DNA from: Oricola sp.
GTDB taxonomy: Bacteria; Pseudomonadota; Alphaproteobacteria; Rhizobiales; Rhizobiaceae
Direction of reading: 5' to 3'
NCBI RefSeq assembly: GCF_022763245.1
Contig: NZ_JALEGV010000041.1
Location: forward strand, 791,223 to 855,222
DNA length: 64,000 nt
The notes under the pieces were generated by a model. The model was not told where the DNA came from and searched no databases. It was given only the letters and a program-made list of their open reading frames with translations. The number at the start of each line of letters is the position of its first letter. Position 1 is the first letter of the stretch. The position numbers and the translations under genes are program-made. Positions 26,118 to 35,087 of the stretch are shown in pieces.

Positions 26118-27041
26118 GTGGCGCTTTACCTGCCGATCGCGGAAATGTCGGTGAACATTTTCGTGTTGCTCGGTATGGGCGCCGCCGTGGGATTCCTGTC
26201 GGGCATGTTCGGCGTCGGCGGCGGCTTCCTGATCACGCCGCTGCTGATCTTCTACAACATCCCGCCCGCCGTCGCGGTGGCCACCGGCGCCAACCAGGTC
26301 GTCGCCTCCTCGGTGTCGGGCGTGCTGTCGCATTTCAAGCGCGGCACGGTCGACGTGAAGCTCGGCGTCGTGCTGCTGATCGGCGGTATCGGCGGGTCCA
26401 GCATCGGTGTCTGGATCTTCTCGCTCCTGCGGTCGCTCGGCCAGCTCGACCTGATCGTCTCCGTCCTCTACGTCGTCTTCCTCGGCACGGTCGGCGGGCT
26501 GATGATGGTGGAGAGCGTGCGCGCCATCGCCCGCTCGCGCGGCGGCGGCACGGTGAGCTTGAGGCGGCCCGGCGCGCATAACTGGGTCCACAAGCTGCCC
26601 TTCAAGATGCGCTTCAAGGCCTCCAAGCTCTATGTCAGCGTGATCCCCGTCCTCGGGCTCGGCCTGATGATCGGCATCCTCTCGGCGATCATGGGCGTCG
26701 GCGGCGGCTTCATCATGGTGCCGGCCATGATCTATCTCCTGAAGGTGCCGACCAACGTCGTCATCGGCACCTCGCTGTTCCAGATCATCTTCGTCAGCGC
26801 CTACACGACCGTCGTCCAGGCGATGACCAACCATTCCGTCGACGTGATCCTGGCCCTGCTCCTGATGCTCGGCAGCGTCATCGGCGCGCAATATGGCGCC
26901 AAGGCGGGTCAGCGCCTGCGCGGCGAACAGCTGCGCGCGCTGCTGGCGGCGCTCGTCCTTCTCGTCGCGCTGCGCCTCGGCTACGCGCTCTTCGTCGTGC
27001 CCGACGAGATCTATTCGATCGCAAGGGGGCTGGCGCTGTGA
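26118..27041 (+). CDS. TSUP (TauE/SafE) family membrane transporter
   Basis: 307 residues from GTG 26118 with RBS GAGAGGAG. About eight hydrophobic helices. The duplicated glycine-rich motif of the TauE/SafE family is present twice: FLSGMFGVGGGFLITPLLI near 30 and ILSAIMGVGGGFIMVPAMI near 193. Members export sulfite, sulfoacetate or related organosulfur anions. Its stop overlaps the start of the TIGR02186 gene (GTGA), the usual arrangement in this order, so the two products probably act together at the inner membrane. Confidence 0.9.
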   Translation: MALYLPIAEMSVNIFVLLGMGAAVGFLSGMFGVGGGFLITPLLIFYNIPPAVAVATGANQVVASSVSGVLSHFKRGTVDVKLGVVLLIGGIGGSSIGVWIFSLLRSLGQLDLIVSVLYVVFLGTVGGLMMVESVRAIARSRGGGTVSLRRPGAHNWVHKLPFKMRFKASKLYVSVIPVLGLGLMIGILSAIMGVGGGFIMVPAMIYLLKVPTNVVIGTSLFQIIFVSAYTTVVQAMTNHSVDVILALLLMLGSVIGAQYGAKAGQRLRGEQLRALLAALVLLVALRLGYALFVVPDEIYSIARGLAL

Positions 27042-27946
27042 GGGCTTCCGGCGCATGGCTGATCCTGCTGGCCGCCTTCGCGACATCCGCGAGCGCGCAG
27101 GAGGCGGCCGCGCCGGAACCGGCGGGACTGGAAGCGCCCGCGCAGGACACGACTGTTCCCGAAACGCCCGCACTGGACGCGCCGGACATAGAGACCGCCG
27201 AGCCGCAGCCGCTGACGACGCAGGCCGAATTGCTGCCGGAGCGCATCGAGATCGGCCTGTCGACGGAAACCATCGCCATCACCTCCGACTTCGCCGGCGC
27301 CGACCTGACCATCTTCGGCGCGGTGGACAATGTCGATCCGCTGATCCAGCGCCAGTCGCGCTACGACGTCTTCGTGGTGCTTGAGGGGCCGCACGCCAAC
27401 CTCGTGACGCGGCGCAAGGCGCGCGTGCTCGGCGTCTGGGCGAATGTCGATTCCCAGGGCTTCATCGACGTGCCGGAATCCTTCCTGATCGCGTCGACCC
27501 GCCCGCCGCAGGACGTCACCGACAGCGACAACCTCGCCCGGCTTTCGCTTAATGTCAGCCAGATGCGACTGCGCCCGATGAGCGACGGGATGATCGATGT
27601 CGACGAGATCGACGAGTTCTCGCGCGAACTGCGCCGGCTGAAGCAGGAGGGCGGGCTCTACCAGGAGTTCCCGACGGGGGTGCGCTTCATCTCGCAATCG
27701 CTGTTCCGCGCGACGCTGCGCCTGCCCGCCAACGTGCCGCTCGGCCGCCACTTCGCGAAGGCCTATCTGTTCCGCCAGGGCGTTCTCGTCGCGCAGACCC
27801 AGGCGCCGCTGGAGATCAAGAAGGCCGGCGCGGAGTTCCAGATCTACAAGGCGGCGCAAGACCAGTCGCTGCTCTACGGGCTGGCCGCGGTGCTGCTCGC
27901 CTTCGTGGTCGGCTGGCTCGGCCGGGTGATCTTCCGCCGCGACTGA
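27038..27946 (+). CDS. TIGR02186 family membrane-anchored protein
   Basis: 302 residues from GTG 27038 overlapping the transporter stop by 4 bp. It has an N-terminal signal peptide (WLILLAAFATSASA), an Ala/Pro/Glu-rich linker, then a periplasmic domain with LLPERIEIGLSTETIAI and GADLTIFGAVDN, and a C-terminal transmembrane helix (LLYGLAAVLLAFVVGWLG). This is the alphaproteobacterial family found next to TauE/SafE transporters. Biochemical role unknown; perhaps an accessory subunit of the exporter. Confidence 0.88.
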   Translation: MRASGAWLILLAAFATSASAQEAAAPEPAGLEAPAQDTTVPETPALDAPDIETAEPQPLTTQAELLPERIEIGLSTETIAITSDFAGADLTIFGAVDNVDPLIQRQSRYDVFVVLEGPHANLVTRRKARVLGVWANVDSQGFIDVPESFLIASTRPPQDVTDSDNLARLSLNVSQMRLRPMSDGMIDVDEIDEFSRELRRLKQEGGLYQEFPTGVRFISQSLFRATLRLPANVPLGRHFAKAYLFRQGVLVAQTQAPLEIKKAGAEFQIYKAAQDQSLLYGLAAVLLAFVVGWLGRVIFRRD

Positions 27947-27959
27947 GGCGCGGCGCGCG

Positions 27960-28886
27960 CTATTTCCCGTAGATCGCCTCCAGGCCGGCCATGAGCGCCA
28001 GCGCGGGCGCGCGCGGCGGCATCGGCTGCAGCCCGAGATTGGGGCTCTTGTCCCAACGCACCTCGTGGCTGGCGCAGCTCATCGGAACGAAGGCGCTGAA
28101 CGGATAGCCGTACCAGCGCGGCTGGTTCATGAAAAAGACGACGGTGGCCTGCAGGTCCCGCCTCTTGGTGTCGAAGGCCTTGGCGATGAAGCCGATCCGG
28201 CCCGCTCTCGCCGAATCCACCTCGGTGACCGTGTAGCGCATGCCGTGGAGCAGAAGCTCCTGTTCGGCATCCGACAGGCAATGCTGGTTGTCGGCAAGAC
28301 CCGGCACGCCGCGGTGGCGCTGCTCGGCGGTGCCGTAAAGCACGCCCTCGGATTCGGCCACGTAGACGCAGTCGGGGTGGGCGGTCGCGTCGGTTCCGTC
28401 GATGCCGAAGAAGGAAACGCGCTTGCGCACGTGAAGGACCTTCGCATAGCGGCCGGTGGCCTGCGGATGGGTTCCGCTGGTGCGGTCTTCGATCAGTTCG
28501 GAGCCGGGGTCGATGCGCTGGATGCGGGTGTCCTCATGCGGCTGCGGCGGCGACATCACGACATGCGTCACCCGGAACGGATCGATCGAGCCCGGATCGG
28601 CCGCGATCGCCGCCAGGCGCTGGCAGGGGCGCGGCACGAAGGTCACCGCGGCCGCCGTGGCGACGAACAATGCCGACAGGCCGATGACGACCGCCAGCGT
28701 GCGCAGCCAGCTCGCGACGCGCAGCGCCACGCAGATCGCGACGCTCAGCCCCAGAACGATGACGAGGCTCGCCGGATTGAACGCCAGCGCGGCCATCAGA
28801 TACATCGGCTCGGTCGCCAGCAGGACGCCGACGAGCACGATCCCCGCAAGGACGATCAGCAGGATCAGTTTGAAGATCGGCAGCAT
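27960..28886 (-). CDS. Hypothetical membrane protein with large soluble domain
   Basis: 308 residues. Three hydrophobic helices in the first 90 residues (LILLIVLAGIVLVGVLLA, LVIVLGLSVAICVAL, LAVVIGLSALFVATAAAV) are followed by a mostly hydrophilic domain of about 215 residues with four Cys (CQRLA, DCVYV, QHCLSD, SCASHE) that could form disulphides in the periplasm. No family recognised. It converges on TIGR02186, ending 14 bp away, and is otherwise isolated. Confidence 0.7.
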   Translation of the reverse strand: MLPIFKLILLIVLAGIVLVGVLLATEPMYLMAALAFNPASLVIVLGLSVAICVALRVASWLRTLAVVIGLSALFVATAAAVTFVPRPCQRLAAIAADPGSIDPFRVTHVVMSPPQPHEDTRIQRIDPGSELIEDRTSGTHPQATGRYAKVLHVRKRVSFFGIDGTDATAHPDCVYVAESEGVLYGTAEQRHRGVPGLADNQHCLSDAEQELLLHGMRYTVTEVDSARAGRIGFIAKAFDTKRRDLQATVVFFMNQPRWYGYPFSAFVPMSCASHEVRWDKSPNLGLQPMPPRAPALALMAGLEAIYGK

Positions 28887-28960
28887 CGCTCAACTCCGGC
28901 TTGCAGTGGTGCGCCGGTGAACGTTAGGGGCGAATGCGGCCGGTGGCCAGTGCGATGGCG

Positions 28961-29683
28961 TCAGCCGGCGGCCAGTTGCCGCGCGCCGACGGCGTGGACC
29001 CTGTCGGTGCCCAGCATGTAGGCGCGCAGCCGCGACAGGTCGAACAGCCCGGCAAAGGCCTCGTCGCGCAGGTTGAGCCCGCCGGTGAACACGCCGAAGC
29101 TCGGCATGACGAGGCGCACCGCGTCGCTCGCAAAGCACGGCCGGCGAACGGCGCGGCCCTGTCGCACGAGCCGCGCGCTCGGATGCAGGTGGCCGCTGAT
29201 TTCGTGGCCGGTTTCGGTCGCTTCGGGAATGTGGCGGAAGACGACGCGGCCGAGCGCCAGCATCTCGACCGTCTCGCCCGGCACGCCCTCGGGCGGCGAG
29301 GGATCGTGATTGCCGGCGACCCAGATCATCTCGCGGCCGCGCGCGATCGCGTTGATCGTGGCGATCGCGTCGCCGCCGAGCCGTTCGCTCGCCTCGTCGT
29401 CGTGGAAGGCGTCGCCGAGGCTGACGATCACCGCCGGATCGTATTTCGCCACCATCGCCGCCAGCCGCGCCAGCGTCGCCGCCGTGTCGTAGGGCGGCAG
29501 GAAGACCCGGCGCCGGGCGAACGAGGAGGCTTTTTCCAGGTGCATGTCGGAGACGACGAGCACGCGATCGGCGGAAAAACAGGCGACGCCGGCCGGATCG
29601 AGCAGCAACTCGGCGCCCGCAAAGTCGATCGCCAGCGCCTCGCCCGCCTTCGCCTGTTCCACCGTCTTCAGCGCCGCGCGCAT
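28961..29683 (-). CDS. pdeM: PdeM, ligase-associated DNA repair metallophosphoesterase
   Basis: 240 residues with calcineurin-like phosphoesterase motifs in order: SDMHLEK, GDAFHDDE, GNHD and GHLHPSARL, which coordinate the two-metal centre. It matches the ligase-associated DNA damage response endonuclease family. This nuclease belongs to a conserved set with an Lhr-like helicase, an MBL-fold exonuclease and an ATP-dependent ligase, all found within the next 10 kb. Here it is separated from the helicase by a toxin-antitoxin pair. Confidence 0.88.
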   Translation of the reverse strand: MRAALKTVEQAKAGEALAIDFAGAELLLDPAGVACFSADRVLVVSDMHLEKASSFARRRVFLPPYDTAATLARLAAMVAKYDPAVIVSLGDAFHDDEASERLGGDAIATINAIARGREMIWVAGNHDPSPPEGVPGETVEMLALGRVVFRHIPEATETGHEISGHLHPSARLVRQGRAVRRPCFASDAVRLVMPSFGVFTGGLNLRDEAFAGLFDLSRLRAYMLGTDRVHAVGARQLAAG

Positions 29684-29805
29684 GATTCTCCGCTTCTCGT
29701 CTGTGCCGCTGCATAGAGCGAGAGTCGGTCCAACGGGTCAAGTCGCAAGGCGGGCTGGATCAATCCAATGATGGCAATTTCTCGCGATGGTGCTATCTTA
29801 TGCGC

Positions 29806-29973
29806 ATGGCTGAGAAAGCGAAGACGGCCGAAAAGCATCCCGACTGGCCGAACACGATCCGTACTCGTGACGAGTTGGACGCGGCGCTTGAGGCCGGCCT
29901 GAAAAGCGGCGAATCTGATCGAAACATAGATGAGATCTTCAAGGCGACCATCGTGCGCCTGAAGAATGGCTGA
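29806..29973 (+). CDS. parD: ParD-like antitoxin (short)
   Basis: 55 residues from ATG 29806; ATG 29800 is an alternative that adds two residues. The protein is charged (EKHPDWPNTIRTRDELDAAL, then SGESDRNIDEIFKATIVRLK) and resembles the toxin-binding C-terminal region of ParD-type antitoxins. It overlaps the toxin start by 8 bp, the usual coupled arrangement. An N-terminal ribbon-helix-helix is not obvious, so DNA binding is uncertain. Confidence 0.65.
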   Translation: MAEKAKTAEKHPDWPNTIRTRDELDAALEAGLKSGESDRNIDEIFKATIVRLKNG

Positions 29974-30262
29974 AGCGCGTTTTTCACGGCTGGCCGATCT
30001 CGATCTTGAAGGCATCGCCGAATATACGTTCCTGACCTACGGTGAGGGGCAGGCGGACGCCTATCGTGCCTTGCTCGTGCAGGCCGCGCGCTCAGCTGCC
30101 ATTTTCCCGCTGATTGGAAGGCCGTATCTGACGAAAGGCGGGCAACTCCTTCACAAGCACAATGCGGGCCGTCATGCCCTGTTCTATCAACCAACCGAAT
30201 ACGGGATCTTCGTCGTTCGGGTGCTCCACCTGATGATGGATTTTGACCGTCATTTGGATTGA
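29966..30262 (+). CDS. parE: ParE-family toxin
   Basis: 98 residues with the RelE/ParE pattern: an N-terminal helix pair (RFSRLADLDLEGIAEYTF, then GEGQADAYRALLVQAAR), IFPLIGRPY, and the beta-strand end HALFYQPTEYGIFVVRVLH ending MDFDRHLD. ParE toxins poison DNA gyrase. It is coupled to the antitoxin above. Inserted between pdeM and the ligase-associated helicase, which are normally adjacent. A small antisense ORF overlaps its last 13 bp. Confidence 0.82.
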   Translation: MAEARFSRLADLDLEGIAEYTFLTYGEGQADAYRALLVQAARSAAIFPLIGRPYLTKGGQLLHKHNAGRHALFYQPTEYGIFVVRVLHLMMDFDRHLD

Positions 30263-30423
30263 TCTGGCGGATAGGACTCTTTCCATGCCCGCTTGAGAAA
30301 GAGCCAAACTCCGTAGAGGCTGCCGACGAATACGCAAATGCTTGCTGGACGAGTGAGAAGTTCGCCCAGATTGATCGTGAGTCCATTCTTTCGCTCGCCG
30401 CTGAAGAGGTTAACGAATGGCAA
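30250..30423 (-). CDS. Possible small membrane protein, convergent with ParE
   Basis: 57-codon ORF from TTG 30423 to a TGA at 30252-30250. The product has a charged N-terminus (NLFSGERKNGLTINLGELL), one predicted membrane helix (SICVFVGSLYGVWLFL) and a basic tail (KRAWKES). Its composition looks protein-like, and the AT-richer region otherwise has no explanation. No good RBS is visible, and its stop lies inside the end of parE. Real-gene status is uncertain. Confidence 0.35.
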   Translation of the reverse strand: MPFVNLFSGERKNGLTINLGELLTRPASICVFVGSLYGVWLFLKRAWKESYPPDQSK

Positions 30424-30500
30424 AGGTCGTGACGAAATTTTGACTTAACGCCCTTTTCGATCTCTGCACTGCATCCCGATAAGAATTCCAGTTCCACGGC

Positions 30501-33035
30501 TCAGATATCCGCCCCAATCGCGTCGCGGATCAGGTCTTCGGCGGCTTCGGCCATCAGGGCTTCGCTGGCGTCGGCGCCATGCACCGGCTCCTTGCCGATT
30601 TCCAGCATGACGGGCACGGCGAGCGGCGAGATCATCTCCAGGTCCTTGTGCACGATGCGGCCCTTGATGCGTGACAGCATGTCGCCGAGCCGGCCGATGT
30701 CGAGCAGGCCGGTGCGCGCGTCGTTGCGGGTCGCCTGCAGGAGGATGTGGTCGGGCTCGTGTGAGCGCAGGACGTCGTAGATGAGATCGGCCGACACCGT
30801 CATCTGCCGGCCGGACTTCTCCTTGCCGGGATGCCGCTTCTCGATCAGTCCGGCGATGATGGCGCAATTCCGGAAGGTGCGCTTGAGCAGGTAGGATTCG
30901 TCCAGCCAGGCCTCCAGGTCGTCGCCCAGCATGTCCTCGTCGAACAGGCCCGCAAGCGACAATTCGCCCGTCTTCAGCATGCGGCCCATGTCGCGCAGGC
31001 CCCAGATGGCGACGGCGTAATCCGAGGCGACGAAGCCGAGCGGGCGGGCCTTGGCGCGCTCCAGCCGACGGGTCAGCAGCATGCAGAGCGTCTGGTGGGC
31101 GAGCCGCCCCTCGAAGGGGTAGGCGACCATGTAGAAGCGCGCGCCGCGCGGGAAGGTCTCGACCAGAAGATCCTTCGGTCCGGGCACCACGGATTTCGCC
31201 TTCTGGATCGCCAGCCAGTCGGAGACCTGTTTCGGCAGCCGGTCCCAGCCGGACGGGTCGGACAGCATCTTGCGCACCTGTTCCGACAGATAGGTCGTGG
31301 TCGGGAACTTGCCGCCGGCATAGGCGGGCACCTTGGCGTCGAGGTCGCTCGCCTTCGACACGATGCAGTCGTTCTCGTGGATGCCCTCGAAACACAGGAC
31401 CTTGCCGGCGAAGAGGAAACTGTCGCCCGGCGTCAGCGCCTCGACGAAGCCCTCCTCGATCTTGCCGAGCACCGGGCCGCCGCGCACGGCCGTTCCCTTG
31501 CCGCGATGCCGGGTCAGCCGGATGTTGAGCATCGGCGCCTCGATGATCGTGCCGGCATTGAGGCGGTATTGCTGCGCGACGGAGGGATGCGAGACGCGCC
31601 AGGTGCCGTCCTTGGTCAGCCGGATGCGGGCGTAGCGCTCGTAGCTTTGCAGCGCATAGCCGCCATGGGCGACGAATTGCACCGCCTGGTCGAAGATGCC
31701 GCGCGGCAGGCCGGCATAGGGCGCGGCGGTAGTGATCTCGGCATAGAGATCGTCGGCATGGAACGGTTCGGCGCAGGCGGTTCCGAGAATGTGCTGGCAC
31801 AACACGTCGAGCGCGCCGTCGACGAGCGGCGGCGTGTCCTGGGCGCCGAGATAATTGGCGTCGAGCGCGGCCTGGCACTCCATCACCTCGAAGCGGTTGG
31901 CCGGCACGAGGATCGCCTTCGACGCCTCGTCCATGCGGTGGTTTGCCCGGCCGATGCGCTGCGCCAGCCGCGACGCGCCCTTGGGCGAGCCGACATGGAC
32001 GACGAGATCGACGTCGCCCCAGTCGATGCCGAGATCGAGCGTCGAGGTGGCGACGATGGCGCGCAGCGAATTCGACTGCATCGCCTGTTCCACCTTGCGC
32101 CGCTGGCTGACGTCGAGCGAGCCGTGATGCAGGGCGATCGGCAGGTTGTCGTCGTTGATCTTCCAGAGTTCCTGGAACAGCAATTCGGACTGCGAGCGCG
32201 TGTTGACGAAGAGCAGGGTCGTCTTGTGGGCGCGGATCGCCTCATAGACCTCCGGCATGGCGTAGCGCGCCGAATGGCCGGACCACGGAACCCGCTCCTT
32301 CGATTTCAAGATGGCGATGTCGGGCTTGGCGCCGCCGGCCACCGTGACCAGTTCCGCCATCTCGCCGCCGGCGCGCTGCGGCACCAGCCACTGGCGCAGG
32401 AGGTCGGGCTCCGACACGGTCGCCGACAGGCCGATGGTCTTCAGTTGCGGGCACAGACGGTGCAGCCGGGCGAGGCCGAGCGACAGCATGTGGCCGCGCT
32501 TCGATGTCACCAGCGAGTGCAACTCGTCCAGCACCACATGGCGCAGGTCCGAAAAGAAGCGTTCGGCGTCCTTGTGCGACAGGAGCAGCGCCAGCTGTTC
32601 CGGCGTCGTCAGCAGGATGTCGGGCGGATTGAGCTTCTGGCGCTGGCGGCGCGCCTGCGGCGTGTCGCCGGTACGCGTCTCGATCTCGACCGGCAGGCCC
32701 ATCTCCTCCACTGGCGTGGAGAGATTGCGGTGGATGTCGACCGCGAGCGCCTTCAGGGGCGAGATGTAGAGCGTGTGGACGCCGGGCTTCTTCGTGCCCG
32801 GTTTCGGCCGGCCGCGCCGCGCGAGATCGACGAGCGCCGGCAGGAAACCGGCGAGCGTCTTGCCGGCCCCGGTCGGCGCGATCAGCAGCGTGGAGAGGCC
32901 GGCCTCGGCCTTGGCCAGCAATTCGAGCTGATGCGCGCGCGGCTGCCAGCCCTTGCCGGCGAACCAGTCGAGGAAGGGCTTCGGCAGGTCGATGCCGCCT
33001 GATGACGGCCGGGGCGGGGGCGTCGCGATGCTCAC
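30501..33035 (-). CDS. Ligase-associated DEXH-box helicase (Lhr-like)
   Basis: 844 residues. Superfamily 2 helicase motifs: APTGAGKTLAGF, YISPLKALAVD, TTPEQLALLLS, LDELHSLV (DEXH), LSATV, and QRIGRANHRM for motif VI, followed by the Lhr winged-helix and C-terminal extension. It matches the ligase-associated DNA damage response DEXH helicase in length and start. It unwinds or remodels DNA in a repair pathway with PdeM, the MBL exonuclease and the ATP-dependent ligase. Confidence 0.92.
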   Translation of the reverse strand: MSIATPPPRPSSGGIDLPKPFLDWFAGKGWQPRAHQLELLAKAEAGLSTLLIAPTGAGKTLAGFLPALVDLARRGRPKPGTKKPGVHTLYISPLKALAVDIHRNLSTPVEEMGLPVEIETRTGDTPQARRQRQKLNPPDILLTTPEQLALLLSHKDAERFFSDLRHVVLDELHSLVTSKRGHMLSLGLARLHRLCPQLKTIGLSATVSEPDLLRQWLVPQRAGGEMAELVTVAGGAKPDIAILKSKERVPWSGHSARYAMPEVYEAIRAHKTTLLFVNTRSQSELLFQELWKINDDNLPIALHHGSLDVSQRRKVEQAMQSNSLRAIVATSTLDLGIDWGDVDLVVHVGSPKGASRLAQRIGRANHRMDEASKAILVPANRFEVMECQAALDANYLGAQDTPPLVDGALDVLCQHILGTACAEPFHADDLYAEITTAAPYAGLPRGIFDQAVQFVAHGGYALQSYERYARIRLTKDGTWRVSHPSVAQQYRLNAGTIIEAPMLNIRLTRHRGKGTAVRGGPVLGKIEEGFVEALTPGDSFLFAGKVLCFEGIHENDCIVSKASDLDAKVPAYAGGKFPTTTYLSEQVRKMLSDPSGWDRLPKQVSDWLAIQKAKSVVPGPKDLLVETFPRGARFYMVAYPFEGRLAHQTLCMLLTRRLERAKARPLGFVASDYAVAIWGLRDMGRMLKTGELSLAGLFDEDMLGDDLEAWLDESYLLKRTFRNCAIIAGLIEKRHPGKEKSGRQMTVSADLIYDVLRSHEPDHILLQATRNDARTGLLDIGRLGDMLSRIKGRIVHKDLEMISPLAVPVMLEIGKEPVHGADASEALMAEAAEDLIRDAIGADI

Positions 33036-33150
33036 GGGACGACCTTAGGGCGGCGCCGGCCTCGCGCCAAGCGCAATGTTCACGTTTTCTTCCGGTAGGC
33101 AGGGCGATGTGCGACAACTACTACTCAGCCGCGAATCACAAGAGAGCGCC

Positions 33151-33627
33151 GTGACCCTGCCCGAACCGATCCAGTCCTTTTGGACGCTGATCCTCGCCCA
33201 TCCGGGCGCCTTTGCCGCGCTCGGACTTCTGGCGCTCGCGCTTGGCCTCGGCATCGGCCTTGCGGCGGGGCGGACCATCGGCGGCCGTCGCATCCGGCAC
33301 CTGTCGGCGCTGCTCGACCAGCGCGGCAAGGACTATTCCAAGCTGAACGCCCGCGCGATCGCCTTTGCGCGGCTGGCGAAGGATCCCGACGGGCTGCGCC
33401 AGAACGGCGAGACGGTGGGCAAGGCGCGCGCCTTCGTGACGAAGCCGGAGGAGGGCGTCCTCGTCTTCGACCGGATCGAGGGCAATGGCGATTTCAAGCC
33501 GACCGAGACCTTCGTCTTCCGTGGCAAGTCATACCGCATCGATTCGGTCGAACAGCTGGCCGCCGGCCAGATGAACGGCGTGCGCACGCAGGTCTACGGC
33601 AAGGTGACGGCCAGGCCGGTGACCTGA
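33151..33627 (+). CDS. Hypothetical single-pass membrane protein
   Basis: 158 residues from GTG 33151 (VTLPEPIQSFW); an in-frame ATG at 33076 is a less likely extended start. One membrane helix (AFAALGLLALALGLGIGLAAG) is followed by a small basic and polar cytoplasmic domain (SALLDQRGKDYSKLNARAIA, then VFDRIEGNGDFKPTETFVFRG). It is divergent from the helicase. No family recognised. Confidence 0.6.
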   Translation: MTLPEPIQSFWTLILAHPGAFAALGLLALALGLGIGLAAGRTIGGRRIRHLSALLDQRGKDYSKLNARAIAFARLAKDPDGLRQNGETVGKARAFVTKPEEGVLVFDRIEGNGDFKPTETFVFRGKSYRIDSVEQLAAGQMNGVRTQVYGKVTARPVT

Positions 33628-33643
33628 CCGCGATCGCCGTCTC

Positions 33644-34672
33644 CTACGGTTCGATGTCCTCGTCGCGCAGGTCGAGGTCGATGCGGTTCGGCATGTCCGC
33701 CACGGGCGCGTCGAGCGCAGGCGACAGGGTCGTCAGCGCGATCGCGGCGTCGGCCTTGCGCGCCACGACCAGATGCCCTTCGATGCGCGCCGTGCCGTCC
33801 ATGCGCAGGAAGACACGTTTCAGCGTCAGCACGTCGAACCCGGTTTCGGCGAGCGCCCGGCGCAGATAGGCCGCGCCATGGGCGTAGCGCAGTGACGACC
33901 GCAGGGCGTAATCCTCCGGCCCGTCATGCGCCTCCACCGTGAAGGCGTAGAGCCCGCCGGGCTGCAGAAGCCGGGCGGCGGTCCGCATCGCCGGCGCGAG
34001 GTCGCCGAGATAGATGTAGACGTCGGCCGCCACCGCGAGGTCGGCCCTTCCCGGTTCGCTGTCGGGCGCCGGTACGGCGACGTCACCCTTCTCGAGGCGG
34101 TCATAAATCTTCTTGGCGGCGGCCCGGCGCAGCATGCCGGCCGACAGGTCGAGGCCTTCCAGAAAGCTCGTGCGACTGCGCAGGTGCTCGCCCATCAGCC
34201 CGGTGCCGCAGCCGAGATCGACCGCATGGCGGATCGCCTGGGCGTCGGGCCCGAGCGCAGCGAAGACGGCCGCGGCGACCTGTTGCGGCGCGTGATAGTC
34301 GAGGCGCTGCACCAGCGACCGATCGAAGGTCGGCGCGAAATCGTCGAACAGGCTTTCCACGTAGGCGGCGGGCGGGGCGTCCGGCGTTTCGGTCAGGCCG
34401 AGGCTGGCGAGCTTGAGCTGCGCGCCGAACCGGTCGGCGGCGTCGAGCCGCAGCATGGCGCGCCATACCTCGGCTGCGTCCGCGGCGCGTCCGGCCTTCG
34501 TCAGCCAGTCGCCCTTCAGTGCGAGGAAGGGCAGGTGGTCGGGCGCGAGGTCGAGCGCCTGGCCGATCAGGTCGGCGGCGGCCTCGAAATCGCCGGCCTT
34601 GGCGTAATGGCGTGCGAACTCGGCGCGGCGGTCCGCCGTCAGGTCGCCCGAGCTTTGATTGGCTGCGGTCAT
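33644..34672 (-). CDS. TPR-containing SAM-dependent methyltransferase
   Basis: 342 residues. Residues about 10-90 form two to three TPR-like helices (HYAKAGDFEAAADLIGQAL). A class I methyltransferase domain follows, with motif I VDLGCGTGLMGEHL near 150 and an acidic SAM-site loop (LEGLDLSAGML). The substrate is unknown; similar proteins methylate small molecules or proteins. It sits within the interrupted ligase-associated locus but is not a known member of that module. Confidence 0.85.
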   Translation of the reverse strand: MTAANQSSGDLTADRRAEFARHYAKAGDFEAAADLIGQALDLAPDHLPFLALKGDWLTKAGRAADAAEVWRAMLRLDAADRFGAQLKLASLGLTETPDAPPAAYVESLFDDFAPTFDRSLVQRLDYHAPQQVAAAVFAALGPDAQAIRHAVDLGCGTGLMGEHLRSRTSFLEGLDLSAGMLRRAAAKKIYDRLEKGDVAVPAPDSEPGRADLAVAADVYIYLGDLAPAMRTAARLLQPGGLYAFTVEAHDGPEDYALRSSLRYAHGAAYLRRALAETGFDVLTLKRVFLRMDGTARIEGHLVVARKADAAIALTTLSPALDAPVADMPNRIDLDLRDEDIEP

Positions 34673-34766
34673 GGGATGTCCGAAAAGGAATGCGTTGGCG
34701 GCATATGTTGCGCCGCGCGGATTTTTTCAATCGGAAAGTGAAGGCGCGTCGATCACGGTGGAATCC

Positions 34767-34785
34767 GGTAGGAACTGTTCCTACC
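34767..34785. promoter_or_regulatory. 19-bp perfect palindrome upstream of parDE-2
   Basis: GGTAGGAACTGTTCCTACC has 9-bp perfect arms around one central base. It ends 37 bp before the ParD start, where the promoter should be. ParD ribbon-helix-helix proteins repress their own operon by binding palindromes, so this is a likely autoregulatory operator. Confidence 0.6.
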
Positions 34786-34822
34786 TTGTGGCATGATGCG
34801 CTGAACGAAGGATGGAAGCGCG

Positions 34823-35086
34823 ATGTCCGGAACGAACACCAAGAAATCCTACGTTGTCGGCGACCGCTACGAGGCGTTCATCGCCCGGCAGGTCGAGGAA
34901 GGGCGTTACAACAACGCCAGCGAGGTCGTCCGCGCCGGCCTGCGGATGCTCGAGGATTACGAGACCCGCCTGAACGGCCTGAGGAAGGAGATCGCCAGGG
35001 GCGACGCCGATGTCGAGGCCGGCCGCGTCGTCGCCTATCCCAGCGCCGAAGCGCTGATCGACGACATCATGGACGACGGCGCATAG
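34823..35086 (+). CDS. parD: ParD/CC2985-family antitoxin
   Basis: 87 residues with RBS GAAGGA. The ribbon-helix-helix pattern is clear ([21 protein letters not shown], then [20 protein letters not shown]), and the acidic C-terminus ([11 protein letters not shown]) should bind the toxin. The stop is 1 bp before the toxin start, so the two are coupled. Unlike the 55-residue antitoxin at 29806, this one is full length, and the two pairs are not close copies. Confidence 0.9.
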   Translation: MSGTNTKKSYVVGDRYEAFIARQVEEGRYNNASEVVRAGLRMLEDYETRLNGLRKEIARGDADVEAGRVVAYPSAEALIDDIMDDGA

Positions 35087-35087
35087 G

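Noticed and set aside
29756-29767. TGGAT-CA-ATCCA as operator of the first parDE pair
   Set aside because: Arms of only 5 bp and a position farther from the start than expected; too weak to claim.
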